Positions 32,590-43,550 of a DNA stretch of 64,000 bases are shown piece after piece. Position 1 is the first letter of the stretch, and each line of letters opens with the position of its first letter. The stretch is from positions 2,259,186 through 2,323,185 of the forward strand of contig KL647292.1 of the NCBI GenBank assembly GCA_000727475.1, read 5' to 3'. The position numbers were made by a program, and so were the translations under genes. The notes below the pieces were generated by a model. That model did not search any database. It saw nothing but the letters and a program-made list of their open reading frames with translations, and was not told the DNA's origin. The DNA comes from Sarcocystis neurona. Taxonomy: Eukaryota; Apicomplexa; Conoidasida; Eucoccidiorida; Sarcocystidae.

Positions 32590-32860
32590 GTACACCGCAG
32601 GTGAGCAGGTGTACAGACACCACAGATGCGGACCTCCTCTACGTGTCCTAACCGAATGTGTGACACAACAGAGGCGAGCAGGTGTACAGACACCAAAGAC
32701 ACAGATGTTCTGCAGGTGTCTAATGCAGACGTGGTAACAATCCAGACGCGACGAGGTGTACAGACACTCGAGACACGGAATGTCTTCATGTGTCTCTCGT
32801 ACGAACACGGTAGTGTACACCGGACGCGAACGGGTGTACAGACAGCCGGGACATAGATTC
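32590..32860. repeat. Tandem repeat of 73-78 bp, four copies
   Basis: The core GGTGTACAGACA recurs at about 32608, 32681, 32755 and 32833, each preceded by GCGAGCA or GCGACGA-like sequence, giving unit lengths of 73, 74 and 78 bp. It lies just upstream (minus sense) of the acceptor of the low-complexity gene, so probably in its intron or 5' region. Confidence 0.88.
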
Positions 32861-34406
32861 GTGTCTCGTACACTTGTGCGGTCCCCGTGTCATCTCTGGC
32901 CCGCGGCCATGCATATATACACCCAAATACAGGCCTGTACGTACACAGAGCGTTCCCACACAACAACCGCCAGACGCCTATTTACATACTTCAGCGTGTT
33001 CGTGTCTGGATATGAAGTACGCGACTCAGGAAGCACATCCCCTACATTGATGGAAACACATCTACATACGCACATATACACATACACATATATGTATATG
33101 TATGCACACGAGAATGTATATGACGCATATACATACGCGAGCAAGGACACCCACCACATACATGCGATACTGATATATGTTTACGTATACACACATATGA
33201 GTACATATTTACATATTGTATACATACAACGTATAATAACTATATATATATATATATGCATCAGCAGCACCTCGTGGTGCAGCACTATCAGGCAGCAGTT
33301 GCGTAGAAGACGCTTCACGCGAAGTCGCAGGCGTGTGTGTTGGTCACGTAAGAGCAGCAGCAGCAACGGCCCTTCAACCGGACGAGCAGCAGCAGCAGGG
33401 CCAATGCCGGAAGACGGCGGCATCGGCAGCGAGGCAGAATACCAGAACAAGAACGCTTGACAAAGCCAGCAGCAGCAAGAGAGCCGGCCACTTACTTCTC
33501 GATATTTTTTTCGTGGGTCCGGTATGCAGAATGAAGAAAGCACCTCGCTGCAGCAGAACACGTGCAGCAGAACAGGCGGAGCAGCAGCAGCAGCACAAGA
33601 CATCCCTGATGAAACGCGCGCTGCTGCGACACTTCTCTTCGCCACTGAGCCCCGCGCTCACGCTCGCAGCACTGCGGAGACGTTCGGACGGGAGCCTCTG
33701 CAAGACAGTGTTGACGTATGTGTGGTATATATATATATATCTACATGTGAATATGGATATAGAGAGAGATCGGGAGCAGCAACACCGCGCGAGTGTACAA
33801 CGGTGCCAGCGAAGAGAAGAGCACAAGTCGCAACCCAAACGGGCCCCTGCGTATGTGCAGTTACCTACTGTAGAGACAGCAGGAAACCCACAAGGCGCTC
33901 CATTCATAGAGTGGGTCCGCAGCAGCAGCAGGCGGACACCTCATCTACATTCGACTACCAGTGCTCGGCCGCAGCTCCTGCCGAGGATGCAACCGCTCGA
34001 GCACGCGCATTCCACGAAAATTCATGCCCGCATGCGCAAAAATAGAGACGTCGGTGCTTCAATTCTTCTAACGTGCATCCGCCTCAAGACAAGCAATCCA
34101 CGTTCATATGTATTTACACGTACGTCCATACATACGTTGTGCATATACACATATGTATATGTATACATATATGTGTAGCCAGCAACATCCGACAAATATA
34201 CGAATTTATACTATAACCCGAAACAGGTCCACGTTCTCGTCGTAGTTGTCAACGTGCACATACGGCCGTCGCGGCAGAAGCGGTCCACAGGCAACCTGCC
34301 GCCCCACAGGCAGCAGTAGACCGCCAGCAGAGTCAGAATACAGGGAGCTACCTCCCGCAGCAGCTGCCTCGAGGAAGCGAACGCAGAAGAAAGCCGCGGG
34401 GGCCGC
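32861..34406. other. Microsatellite and CAG-rich segment, unassigned
   Basis: Between the low-complexity minus-strand gene and the end of BAF60. TATA/ACATA microsatellite at about 33060-33260 and near 33730 and 34130-34170. CAG-rich on the plus strand at 33350-33640 and 33900-34000. Plus-strand frames with modest protein-like character (QDIPDETRAAATLLF near 33600; STFDYQCSAAAPAEDATARA near 33960-34045) could be exons of a small plus-strand gene, or the region could be an intron of a minus-strand gene. Not resolved. Confidence 0.35.
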
Positions 34407-37400
34407 TTACCAAACGCGATCTTCGTAGCGAACGTGCTGCTTCAGCAGATAGCGACTGACGGCGCGGGGCACCCAGGGCTGCACCGCACAGCAGCAGCAC
34501 AGCAAAGGGTGCGGCATGCAACGCAGCAGCGTCAGCGTTGACAGTGAGTGACCTGCCGAGGCAATGCCGCAGCAGAGGCCGGCCGCGAAGGATAGACCTA
34601 GCCTGGGGTCGGGGAACAGGCAGCAGTCAAGCGGACGCAGCAGCAACCGACAGAAGGCAGCCGCAGCAGGGACGATATCCTGTGCCGTGTGCACTGCATG
34701 CGGCAAACACAGCAACCGCTGCAGCGCTGCGCGCCTTGCTGCAGTGCAGAGAGGCAAATCGCGTAAACGGCACGCAGCAGCCACCACACCGGCAAGGGAT
34801 ACGCGCAGCATGTGTCGTGTGCGCAGCTGAAGCGGCACGGCGGCAGCAGCTCAGCGGACGCGGGTGTACACATCAGCAGCAGGGCGCCGGCAAGTTGTTG
34901 CAGAGAGAGGGACACGTACCAGAGAGTAGTAGTCCGCACTGCGCTGGCGTTGGTGGTAGTCGGCCAGGAAGTTGTCATCAAGCAGTGCCTCGCCGCAGCT
35001 GGGAAGGGCCGGTGCCGCCAGTTGCTGCCGGACGAACTGCAGCAGACAAACAAGGCCCACAGGCAGCAATGCGCAAGTCGACAGGAGGTAGCATCAACCG
35101 CGTGCGGCAGCAGTCGCAGCAGCGCACGAGGCTGCATGCAGGACGCAACCGCGCAGTGTCCCCAGCTGCAGCAAAACATGCCTAGGGTGTGCCAGGAAGC
35201 CCGGCAAGCGCTGCAGAGAGCCCGATGTACGAACACGCAGCAGCAGCAGGCAGCAGTGCCGCCGCAGCAGCAGCAGCACGCAGGTATGCCATGCCCCACG
35301 CATCCTCACGTATGAACTGTCACGGTCAAGCACCGCGTATCTGTCCACACGTACGTGTACACCTTCTTTCTCTGTCTGTCTCTCTGTCTCTCTACGTGTA
35401 TGTATATGCAGAGATGTGTATATGTATATGGGTGGATATAGACTTTTGCCATTGCTGCGTACTTGCACAGGATCGGTCGCGAATCCTTTGAACAAGTTGC
35501 GGAACATGACGCGCTGCTGCAACTTCTGCAGGGTGACGCGTAGCTGCGCGTCAATATTTTCCATTTGCTGTTGCATGCGCACAATGTCCCTGAGCAGCTG
35601 TCTTTCTTCTCGCAGCAGCTGATTTCTCTCTGCAGCAGCTCCTCCTGCTGTGTGCGTCTGCTGCTGGTGCTGCTGGCTTTTCTTGTCGAGAGACGGCGCA
35701 CCGCCGGCGGAGGACGTGCCCACTTCCTCCTCCTCTTCTTGCTCTTCGAGCTGCAGCAGCTGCTGTTGAAGCTGCGCCTGCTGCAGCAGCAGAGTCTGCT
35801 GCTGCCCGGACAGCCATGAGTCGAGTCCCAGCGAGCAGCAGCTGCGCACCATGCTCTGCAGCAGCAGCTGGGTGCTTGCTGCTGCAGTGCTTGCCGCCGC
35901 TGCTGTTGCGCTGCCGCTGCTGCCGTCTTCCGGCAGCAACCCCGACAGCACGTCGGCAGCAGGCCCCGCAGAAGAAGCGCCAGCCGCGCTGTTGCTCAAC
36001 GCCGCGCCTGCGGTGTCGATACAGTCCAACGCAAACTCGTACGTCTGCTCGCTCTCTATCCAGTCTCCACTTAGCTTTAAGGAGTAGTTGATAACTACCG
36101 GCCGTGGGGGGAGGAGATGGCGGCGCAGCAGCCGCGGCAAATCCTCTAGCGCGAACCACGTCGTCTCTTCGCCGAACACCTGCCCACCACCCCCACAGCA
36201 ACACCCACTAGCACTCGTGTAACGGCAGCAGCAGCAGAAAAACGAGCACCCATACGCGGCCACCTGCAGCAGCAGCTGTCGCGCAGGAGCGGCAGCAGCG
36301 GCGGTGACGGAACGGCAGAAAAATTCTCAGCAGTAGCGGAGACTCGTCAAGAGCCGCAACAACAACACAGGCACCTGGACATTTTGCCCAGAGCCGCAGT
36401 CCACGCAGCAGGGAAAACAGGCGCGCAAGGACAGGGATACATAAGCAGCAGCAATACTGACGCGTGCTCGCAGTGGTTGCAGCTGCAAAAGGACGGAGAC
36501 ACCGGCGCAGGCATCAGGTTCTATCAGCGCAGCAGCTGTCTACAGGAAGCAGCAACAGCAGCATCGGCGCCATCACGGCCAAGCTCACAAGACAGGTCCT
36601 ACCGAAAAGATACCAAAAAGAGCCACCAGAGACGCAGAAGCAACGCTGCTGTGCGAGGGCAGTGTGTCGCAGCTGCCGCACTGTCCCCGCAGAAACCGGC
36701 CAAAAAATAGGTGGAGCAGCAGCAGCAGCAGCACACGGGGTTCGCACATGCGGCCGCACGTTGGCAAGCAATAGCAGAGTTCAAATTGCAGCAGCAATCA
36801 AAAAACATGAGGGGACGCCTTACGGAGCGCAACGCAGCATCGGTGCGAGCATATAATACGCCAGTACGAGACATAACGCCGCCGACTGCTTCTGCTACCG
36901 CTGCTGTTGGGTCGCTGTTACTGCTGCAGCTGCCCATGTTACTGGCGCCGCCGACGCCGGTTGAGGAGCTGCTGCGGTCCCCAGCCGATCCACTGCCACT
37001 GCCGCCGGCGCTGCTGCTGCTCGCTGAGAAGGAACTGGCGGATGAAGACGAGGGGGGCCCCGCAGGCAGCAGCAACTTGTGCAGCAGGACATGCAGCCAA
37101 ATTGCGCGAAGTACTCCACAAAGGGAGAGCTGCTGCTGCCCTCCGCACACGACCGACAGCGCCGGACTAAGCTGCGACAGCAAGCCCCGCAACGGCAGCA
37201 GCAACAGCGATGCAGCTGCGAGATCCCCAGACGGAAGTCGCAGCAGAAGCACACGAGACGTCAGGGGCAGCACCAGCACGCCATCCGCAGCACCAGCAGT
37301 ACAGAAGGCGCGCCACGTTCAAGCAGCAGCAGCAGCGGCAGCAGCACACCCGGCGTCGCGCCAACAGCCGTGGTGGTGCACGAAGAGCAAAACACAAAAC

Positions 37401-40400
37401 AGTGGACGATCCAGCCGGTCTAGCGGCAAACGAAGAGCAGCTTCGTCGCAGGCCGCCTGCCGGGTCACGAGGAGGACAAAGAGGACAAGGTGCAGCAGAA
37501 ACAGCAGCAGCAACGCCACCAGCAGCGAAACAGCAGCGGCACACACGACCTCTTAATAATCCGGCATGCAGCAGCCCACAACGTATGTAACCTTCGCGCA
37601 GCACAGAGCTGCAGCCAGAGCCTCCCCACACTCCCTGCACCACGTCTGCATGCACCAGGACATACTTCCACCCCTACACACGTACACGTGTATAGATGTA
37701 CCCGTCGGTATTCGCCCGTGTGTATCCATGTGTTTATGCATATATATATATATATATATACATACATACATATGCGCACGCACATATGTTCGCACACGCG
37801 TACCGACGTGTATACATATACCTCCGCATGCATATTCGCGCATGTGCACATATACGTACACATATACACATACATAAATTTACAGTGAGAGAGAGGGGGA
37901 TATTATACGAACGGCTTCTTCTTGGGGAAAACAGATGCTTGTGCCTTCCTCGTATATAGAGACACGCCTGGACGTGGGTCTCTACGCGCCAGTCAGACAT
38001 GTAGCCAGACAGACATGCAGGCGCCAGCATACCCACACGCAGGTACGTAGACAAATATGTTGCTGCTTTACGGAAGATCAAAAAACGCGGCAGTCCACGT
38101 GGCCCGTGTCTGGACGCGGCGTCCCACGACATACGCGGAAGGTCGGAGTTTTGTAGTTGAGGAAGAAGAGAATTTTGAGCTCGGTTTCTTTGCTGCCTCG
38201 GCGCTGGATCGCAAGACCGTCAAAGCCCGCTGCAGCACTTGCAGCCGCTAGCGACGAGCAGCTCGTCGAACTGTCCCATATGATACTCTCATTATTCGTG
38301 ATGACCATGACGCGCAGAAAGAACGAAGAGAAGCGGCTGCGTGCAGCTGCTGCATTGCTGTTCGGGCCCCCTGCGAAGACGCCTGCCCCCGCTCCGCCCG
38401 AGCCGCCGCCCCCCGCACACTGCGGCGCAGCAGAATACCCACACACACGCACCACAGCAGCACGACTGCAGCAACAGCAGCAGCAGAGCAGTCCCCGCCA
38501 CCAGCGTCACCTGACAAGAACCGCCACAGGACCCGGCGGCATCGGCGGCACGCGCCCCGAGCAAGAGCAGCAGCAACAGCAGCAAGCCACTCGCTTCCAG
38601 CGGGGCCAGTGTACAAACCACCACGTGCAGCAGCGAACAGCAGCGCACCCGACAACAGTAGCCGCAGAGCGCAGACAACGCCGCAGCAGCCGTGGCAGGA
38701 AGGCAACAGCAGCAGCAGCAGCAGAAACGTGCAGCAGCCGACAGCTGCCCACCACTGCATACCAGTACTAGAAGAACTGCCTGGCTGCACCCCACCTCCT
38801 CCGGGCGACCACCACGGCGTCGGCAGCTCTCACACCATCCGAGAATGTGTGGTGTAGCACCTATACAGACACTCAATCACACGTCCACACTATATATATA
38901 TATATATATATATATATGTAAATGTGGTACGACTTTATATATATATATATATATATGAGACGACTTTGTATATACATACATACATACATATATGAACAGA
39001 CGTACAGATCCGCTGACGTCTTCTACACTTTCCATTAGTATAAGAACAGACTTATATGTCTCTGTATGTGTGTAGATATGTAGCTCTCCACGGGGAGGGC
39101 TGCGGAGAGACGTACTGCAGTAGCGTCCTGCTTGGCAACGCCTTTGATGTACAGACACCAGGACGGAGGGCCGGTGTAAATCTCTGCCGTGGCTGGGGGC
39201 TGCTGCTGCGCGGCGTCGCTCATGATCTGCTGCAGCTGCGGCGAGCCGCTGCTGCTGCACGGCGCCGTAGACGAGCCCACTGCTGCCGTGCCTGCGCCCG
39301 GGGACGCACCCGCTGCTCCTGCACCTGCCGGTCCTCCACCGGCTGCGCCTGCCCCGCCTGCGGACCCCGCCGCAGCGGCGCCTGCAGCTCCTGCTCCGCC
39401 ACCGCTGCCTCCTGCTGCTGCCCCTCCTCCCGCTGCCAGCTGCGCGGCAGCAAGCGACGCCGCTGCCGCCGCCGTGGCCGCCGCGTCCGGCCGAGGCGCG
39501 TGCTGATCGTACGCAGCGTACGGAGGGGGCTGGTTCGCATGCGTGTTGTATATGTGCACCCGCAGCATGCGACGGGACAACAGTGTAGGCATGGCCTGCA
39601 GAACAGCAGTACACAGGAACCGCCCACTTCACAGAGATGACAGCAAGATCTGCCAATCACACACGTATACACATATACGCATGCGTGGATATATGTTACG
39701 TATGTTATTTATACTACGTATACTACGTATGCTACGTATGTTATGTATGTTATGTATGCTATGTATGGTTGCATGGATGGACGTACGTCCCTGTGCCTGT
39801 GTGCCGTTTACACATACACACTACCCGAGCATCACATATGCACGTGCACTCATGAAGACGGCAACATGTGTACCCATATCCACACCAGCATGTTCGTGTA
39901 CATATATATATATATGTATTTGTCTACATATATGTATATATATATGTATGTGTTCATGTGCGTTTGTGAACCCTGCCCGACGGCGGGCGCACAGGTACAC
40001 ATCTACAGGTACACATACATATCGTCAGGAGACACAAGCGTGCACCCCTCATCAAGTACGTAGTGGTATCCCTTCGTACCGTAGCTCACATATACGTATA
40101 TATGTATATACGTGTATATATATATATATACGTATGTATATATGGTCTGCGCTCTCTGTGTGCCGCTGTATAGAGGAGCTGCGCAGCCAACAAACTGCAT
40201 GCGCGTGGCCACTGGTGAGTGTTTCGCTGCTGGGCAGCGAAGACGAGCACGGCAGCAGGGAAGAGGACGGCAGCTGGGCAGCACTGCAGGAAGAGCCGAA
40301 GCGAGGCCCCGCAGCAACTGTTCACGCCCGCAGTGTGGGGTGCGCTGCAGGCGCAACGTGCAGAGAACGTCCCGCACGGCAGGCGGCAAAGAAGACGAAC

Positions 40401-42220
40401 GCATGCAGCACGCGCACAGACACAAACGGCGGCGCAGCCTTGCAGTAGAAGAGACCGGGGAGTAGACACTGGCATGCAGCCACGGACGCGGCGGTAGCAG
40501 GTGGAAGGCCAGCGAACAGCAGCGGGCACTGGCGGAGACGGTTCCGCCGCGTCACAGGAAGCTGCATGCAGAAGAACGTTGATCCGCCGCTGCGGCATCT
40601 GCTTGTGTGCCGTAGTGTATGGTGTCCAGACACTCCGCGGGGCACGACGCTGCGCGCGGTGTACGTACAGTGCACTGCATGCGCTAGGAACACCGGGGGG
40701 AAACGTGCACACTAAACTCGCCGTTCTTCACCACGGAATATGCAGCAGCAGCAGGCCCTACACATGTGGGCGGCTCTAGGAAGCGACGCCCGCCGCAAGG
40801 CGCAGTCAGAGGACGCGCGTGTGAGCGGCTTCTTCTACGAGTCTTGAGACGTGCAGCAGCTAGCCACTGCCCAGGAAGAGGCAACGCAGCAGCCGCCGCC
40901 GCTGGGCAGAGAGAGAGGAGGCAGCAGCAGCAGCGCGTTGCAGCGTGTGTGGGGTACGTGCGTGATGCGTGTGATGCGGGGAGTGTACGTACACCGCGCG
41001 AGGTGCTCTGGAGACAAGGGTAGCAGGTGTCTCGCAGCGCCGTGAGCAGCTTTTCCGTCGCCGCGTCCACCTGCTGCTGCAGCACTGCAAGCGCAGCAAC
41101 ATCGGCGTAGAGCTGGGGGCAGAACTCCTTCACCTGCGCGGGACACACACCAGCAGCAACACCCCACACATGCAACGGCAGCAGCTGGACGGCAGCTCGC
41201 AGCAACGGGCACGCTGCTGGCCCCACAGCCACTTCTCTGAAACAGCGATGCTGGCCAAATTCCTCAGTTTCCTCAACACAGAGACATGCATACACATAGT
41301 GGAAAACGTATGCAGGTGTACACGGCGCCTCCGTATGTATACACATATATATTTTGAGAAAGTCAAGGCGGCGTACCCAGTGTACGTCTCCGTACACATA
41401 TATAAGGCAGGAGGCGCATGCAGGGTACTCGTCCCTGCAGCAGAGTCCTTTTCTGCTATATACATATATATATGTATATATTGAAGAGAGCACGAGGCGC
41501 ATGTAGGGTGCTCGTCCGTACAGCAAAGTCCTTTTCTGCCATATATATAGATATTGAACAGGGCACGAGGCGCACGCAGGTTAATCGTCCATACAGCAAA
41601 GTTCTTACCCTCGCACAGAACTGCCCACACACGAATAGTAAGTATGTCTATACGGATATACATGTTCTACATAAACACACGCGGACAGGTGGGGAGGTGC
41701 GGCGCTGCTCTTCGTCTATGCATGTGAGAGCACTCGTATAGATGGATCAAGCAACTAGGAGATATCTCATCATAGACTTGGCGATGGACACACAGGAGCT
41801 GGTGGGTAGTAGCCCAGGAATAGAGGAGTCTGTGATACGGCTACGTACAGATATGCGCATCTATACAGACCCGACCCCAACACATGTCATTTCTCCGCGA
41901 GAAAAGGAGGTGAACAAAGAGATCCCAGGAGAGGGGGACATGCCACGGCACTTGTTTGTGTGAGCGTATGAGGGTGAAAGACGCAGGGCTGTGGAACGTA
42001 CGCGAGGGGGGATGTCTGCCGGACAGGGAGGGACCGCATGCTGCTGCTGCTGTTGCTGCGACTTTTGCTGCTGGTGCTGCGCGACACCTGCGGTGCCGGG
42101 TGGCGCCGCTCTGCCGCTTGTTGACGCTCCAGAGACATTCGGGCCGCCACTGCGACGAGGAGGGAGCGCTGCGTGCTGCTGTGCGGCAGCAGCAGCACCG
42201 GCTGCTGCTGTTGCTGTCAT
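34407..42220 (-). CDS. BAF60: BAF60/SMARCD (Swp73/Rsc6) SWI/SNF subunit with SWIB domain, complete
   Basis: Accessory subunit of SWI/SNF-type chromatin remodellers. Eight exons, all introns phase 0: 42220-42002, 41133-40993, 39595-39116, 38419-38135, 37171-36824, 36179-35463, 35036-34920 and 34478-34407 (TAA); 792 codons plus stop. The ATG at 42220 follows an in-frame TAG. In order: Gln/Ala-rich N-terminus; LY-type helix (VKEFCPQLYADVAALAVL, residues 74-91); RRMLRVHIYNTH and PPSWCLYIKG (exon 3); RFSSFF, FDGLAIQRRGSK and ILFFLNYKTPTFR (exon 4); SWIB (LSPALS, VLRAIWLHVLLHKLL, then DAALRS joined to VFGEETTWFALEDLP); LLPPRPVVINYSLKL; a coiled coil with FKGFATDPVQ; and a last exon with PWVPRAVSRYLLKQH, matching the family's QPWxxEAVxRY. 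Exon 5 inserts about 60 Ser/Gly-rich residues inside SWIB. No stop or frame break was seen. Confidence 0.95.
37690..37885. repeat. TATA/CATA microsatellite in BAF60 intron 4
   Basis: A 22-bp TATA run at about 37738 followed by CATACATA and CGCACA/TACACA microsatellite, inside the intron between exons 4 and 5 (38134-37172). Confidence 0.85.
38890..39000. repeat. TATATA microsatellites in BAF60 intron 3
   Basis: Two long TA runs (about 38891-38916 and 38937-38955) with a repeated spacer ATGT/ATGA...CGACTTTRTA, then CATACATACA. Located between exons 3 and 4 (39115-38420). Confidence 0.88.
39695..39775. repeat. 9-bp minisatellite YTAYGTATG
   Basis: Tandem 9-bp units CTACGTATG, TTATGTATG and CTATGTATG, about seven or eight copies. 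It lies in BAF60 intron 2, about 100 bp before the exon 3 acceptor. Translated, it gives a spurious CYV repeat. Confidence 0.85.
39898..40145. repeat. TATA/ACATA microsatellites in BAF60 intron 2
   Basis: Two patches (about 39898-39955 and 40085-40145) of TATATA, TATGTA and ACATATACGT sequence in the intron between exons 2 and 3. Confidence 0.8.
41404..41612. repeat. Tandem repeat of 73-83 bp, three copies, in BAF60 intron 1
   Basis: The core GAGGCGCATGYAGGGTRCTCGTCC is followed by ACAGCAAAGTCCTTTTCTGC and then a TATATA run. It starts at about 41410, 41493 and 41566, with the third copy diverged and truncated. The block lies within intron 1 (42001-41134). Confidence 0.85.
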
Positions 42221-42483
42221 GCTTTCCTTGGTCGCCGGGCTGCTGCTAATCACATCGAGGCACCAGGGCGACCCGCACTACGTGCAGCCGCGCTGCTGCT
42301 GTCGCCCGTCGTCTCGCTACGGCGCCTCGGAGACTCCTTCCATCACCTGCGACGCTCTCCTCGCTGCCACGGCTGCAGGGAGTCCGCCACTCTGCCGTTG
42401 CTGCTCCTCCTGCTCCTGCTAGAGACTGTGGGGTGCACGAGCGTCCTGCCGCTACTGCCGCGCCTCGACCAGGAAGCCTGCAG

Positions 42484-43550
42484 CAACTTGCCGCTGTGAC
42501 ATACGGCCAGCTGGAAGAAGCGGGCCTCAACAGGAGCCGGGGCACGCTCTTGCGAGAAATGCGGCATGCGATGAAGTACCGCACAAATGCTTCGGCAGCA
42601 GGAGGTGTCGCACCCGAGACAGATAGAGGAGCTCAGCAGCAGACAGCCGGATCGTCCGGTTAACTGCTGCAGCGCCCCTTCTGCTCCAGGAGTGCGGGCA
42701 AGAGCCAGAAGGAGCAAAAATGCGCACTGCCACTACTTGCCGGAGCAGGCGAAAGTGCTGCAGCAGCAACAGCAGGTGCTTCACGAGTAGCGGCACGCGG
42801 TCCAGCAGGAGGCGCATGCCAAAAAGTGCATGCGCAGGAAAGCAGTAGGTGCACGCAGCGCGACGGAAGAGAGCGCTATACGACACAGTGTTTGCCGGTC
42901 CATCGAAATGCGTATGTGTACGTAGAGGCGGCAGCTGCCAAAGTTTTGACGGGAGACACACGGATGTCGCAGCAGTAACAATGGCCGAAATGACAGCACG
43001 ACCACTGCCAGTGCCGAGGAAGTGACTCCAAGCGGAACTAATCGATTTACAAGGGCAGGGAAACACGCCGGGCGGCAGGGCTCCAGCAGTGGGTGAGCGG
43101 GGAGAAAACGAACTCACAGAAGGCGGCGGCAGTCGCACGAAATTCCCTCCCGCAACGCACAGGCATCACCAGCAGGCCAGCACCTATGATTCGGCGGCCA
43201 AGAGCCGTTCAAAGAAGGACGGCAGTGGCCGCGTCAGCAGCAAATGGAAGTCTACCACTGCTGCTACAGCGGAAGTGTTGCCAGGAGGCCGAGGGGGAGA
43301 GGAGCGAGAGGGCAGTGGAAGCAGCGGCGCATGGAGGAGGAGCTCAGGGCATCACAGCAGCAGCAGCAGCACGGCTTCGCGAAAGAGCAGCAGCAGCAGC
43401 ACAGGAATACTGCAGCCGCAGCGGTGGCCGAAAGGGAAGACAAGAGTGAACGAACCGCCGCACAGGGGAGCCGCAGCCACGTGGACTGGCACGACGCAGC
43501 GGCAGTGCAAGAAGGACGCGACAGCAGCAGGAAAAGTCGAAGTATGCTGA
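42484..43550 (+). CDS. Hypothetical plus-strand gene, two phase-matched exons (partial model)
   Basis: Exon X at 42484-42604, after a CTGCAG acceptor, encodes QLAAVTYGQLEEAGLNRSRG then TLLREMRHAMKYRTNASAAG, and ends in phase 1. Exon Y starts at 43090 after a CCAGCAG acceptor, joins in phase 1 and reads GERGENELTEGGGSRTKF, then a Lys/Ser-rich stretch (SAAKSRSKKDGSGRVSSKWK), staying open to 43550. The start codon and later exons are unknown. The gene would be divergent from BAF60, whose ATG is only 260 bp away. Plus-strand CAG polarity in 43.2-43.7 kb agrees. No family recognised. Confidence 0.45.

Noticed and set aside
37319..37546. Minus-strand segment with LDRPLFCVLLFVHHHG, which resembles the BAF60 strand before SWIB
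   Set aside because: The real exon is 38419-38135 (ILFFLNYKTPTFR), which joins the SWIB exon at 37171 in phase 0; the segment at 37.4 kb is intronic and matches only by chance.
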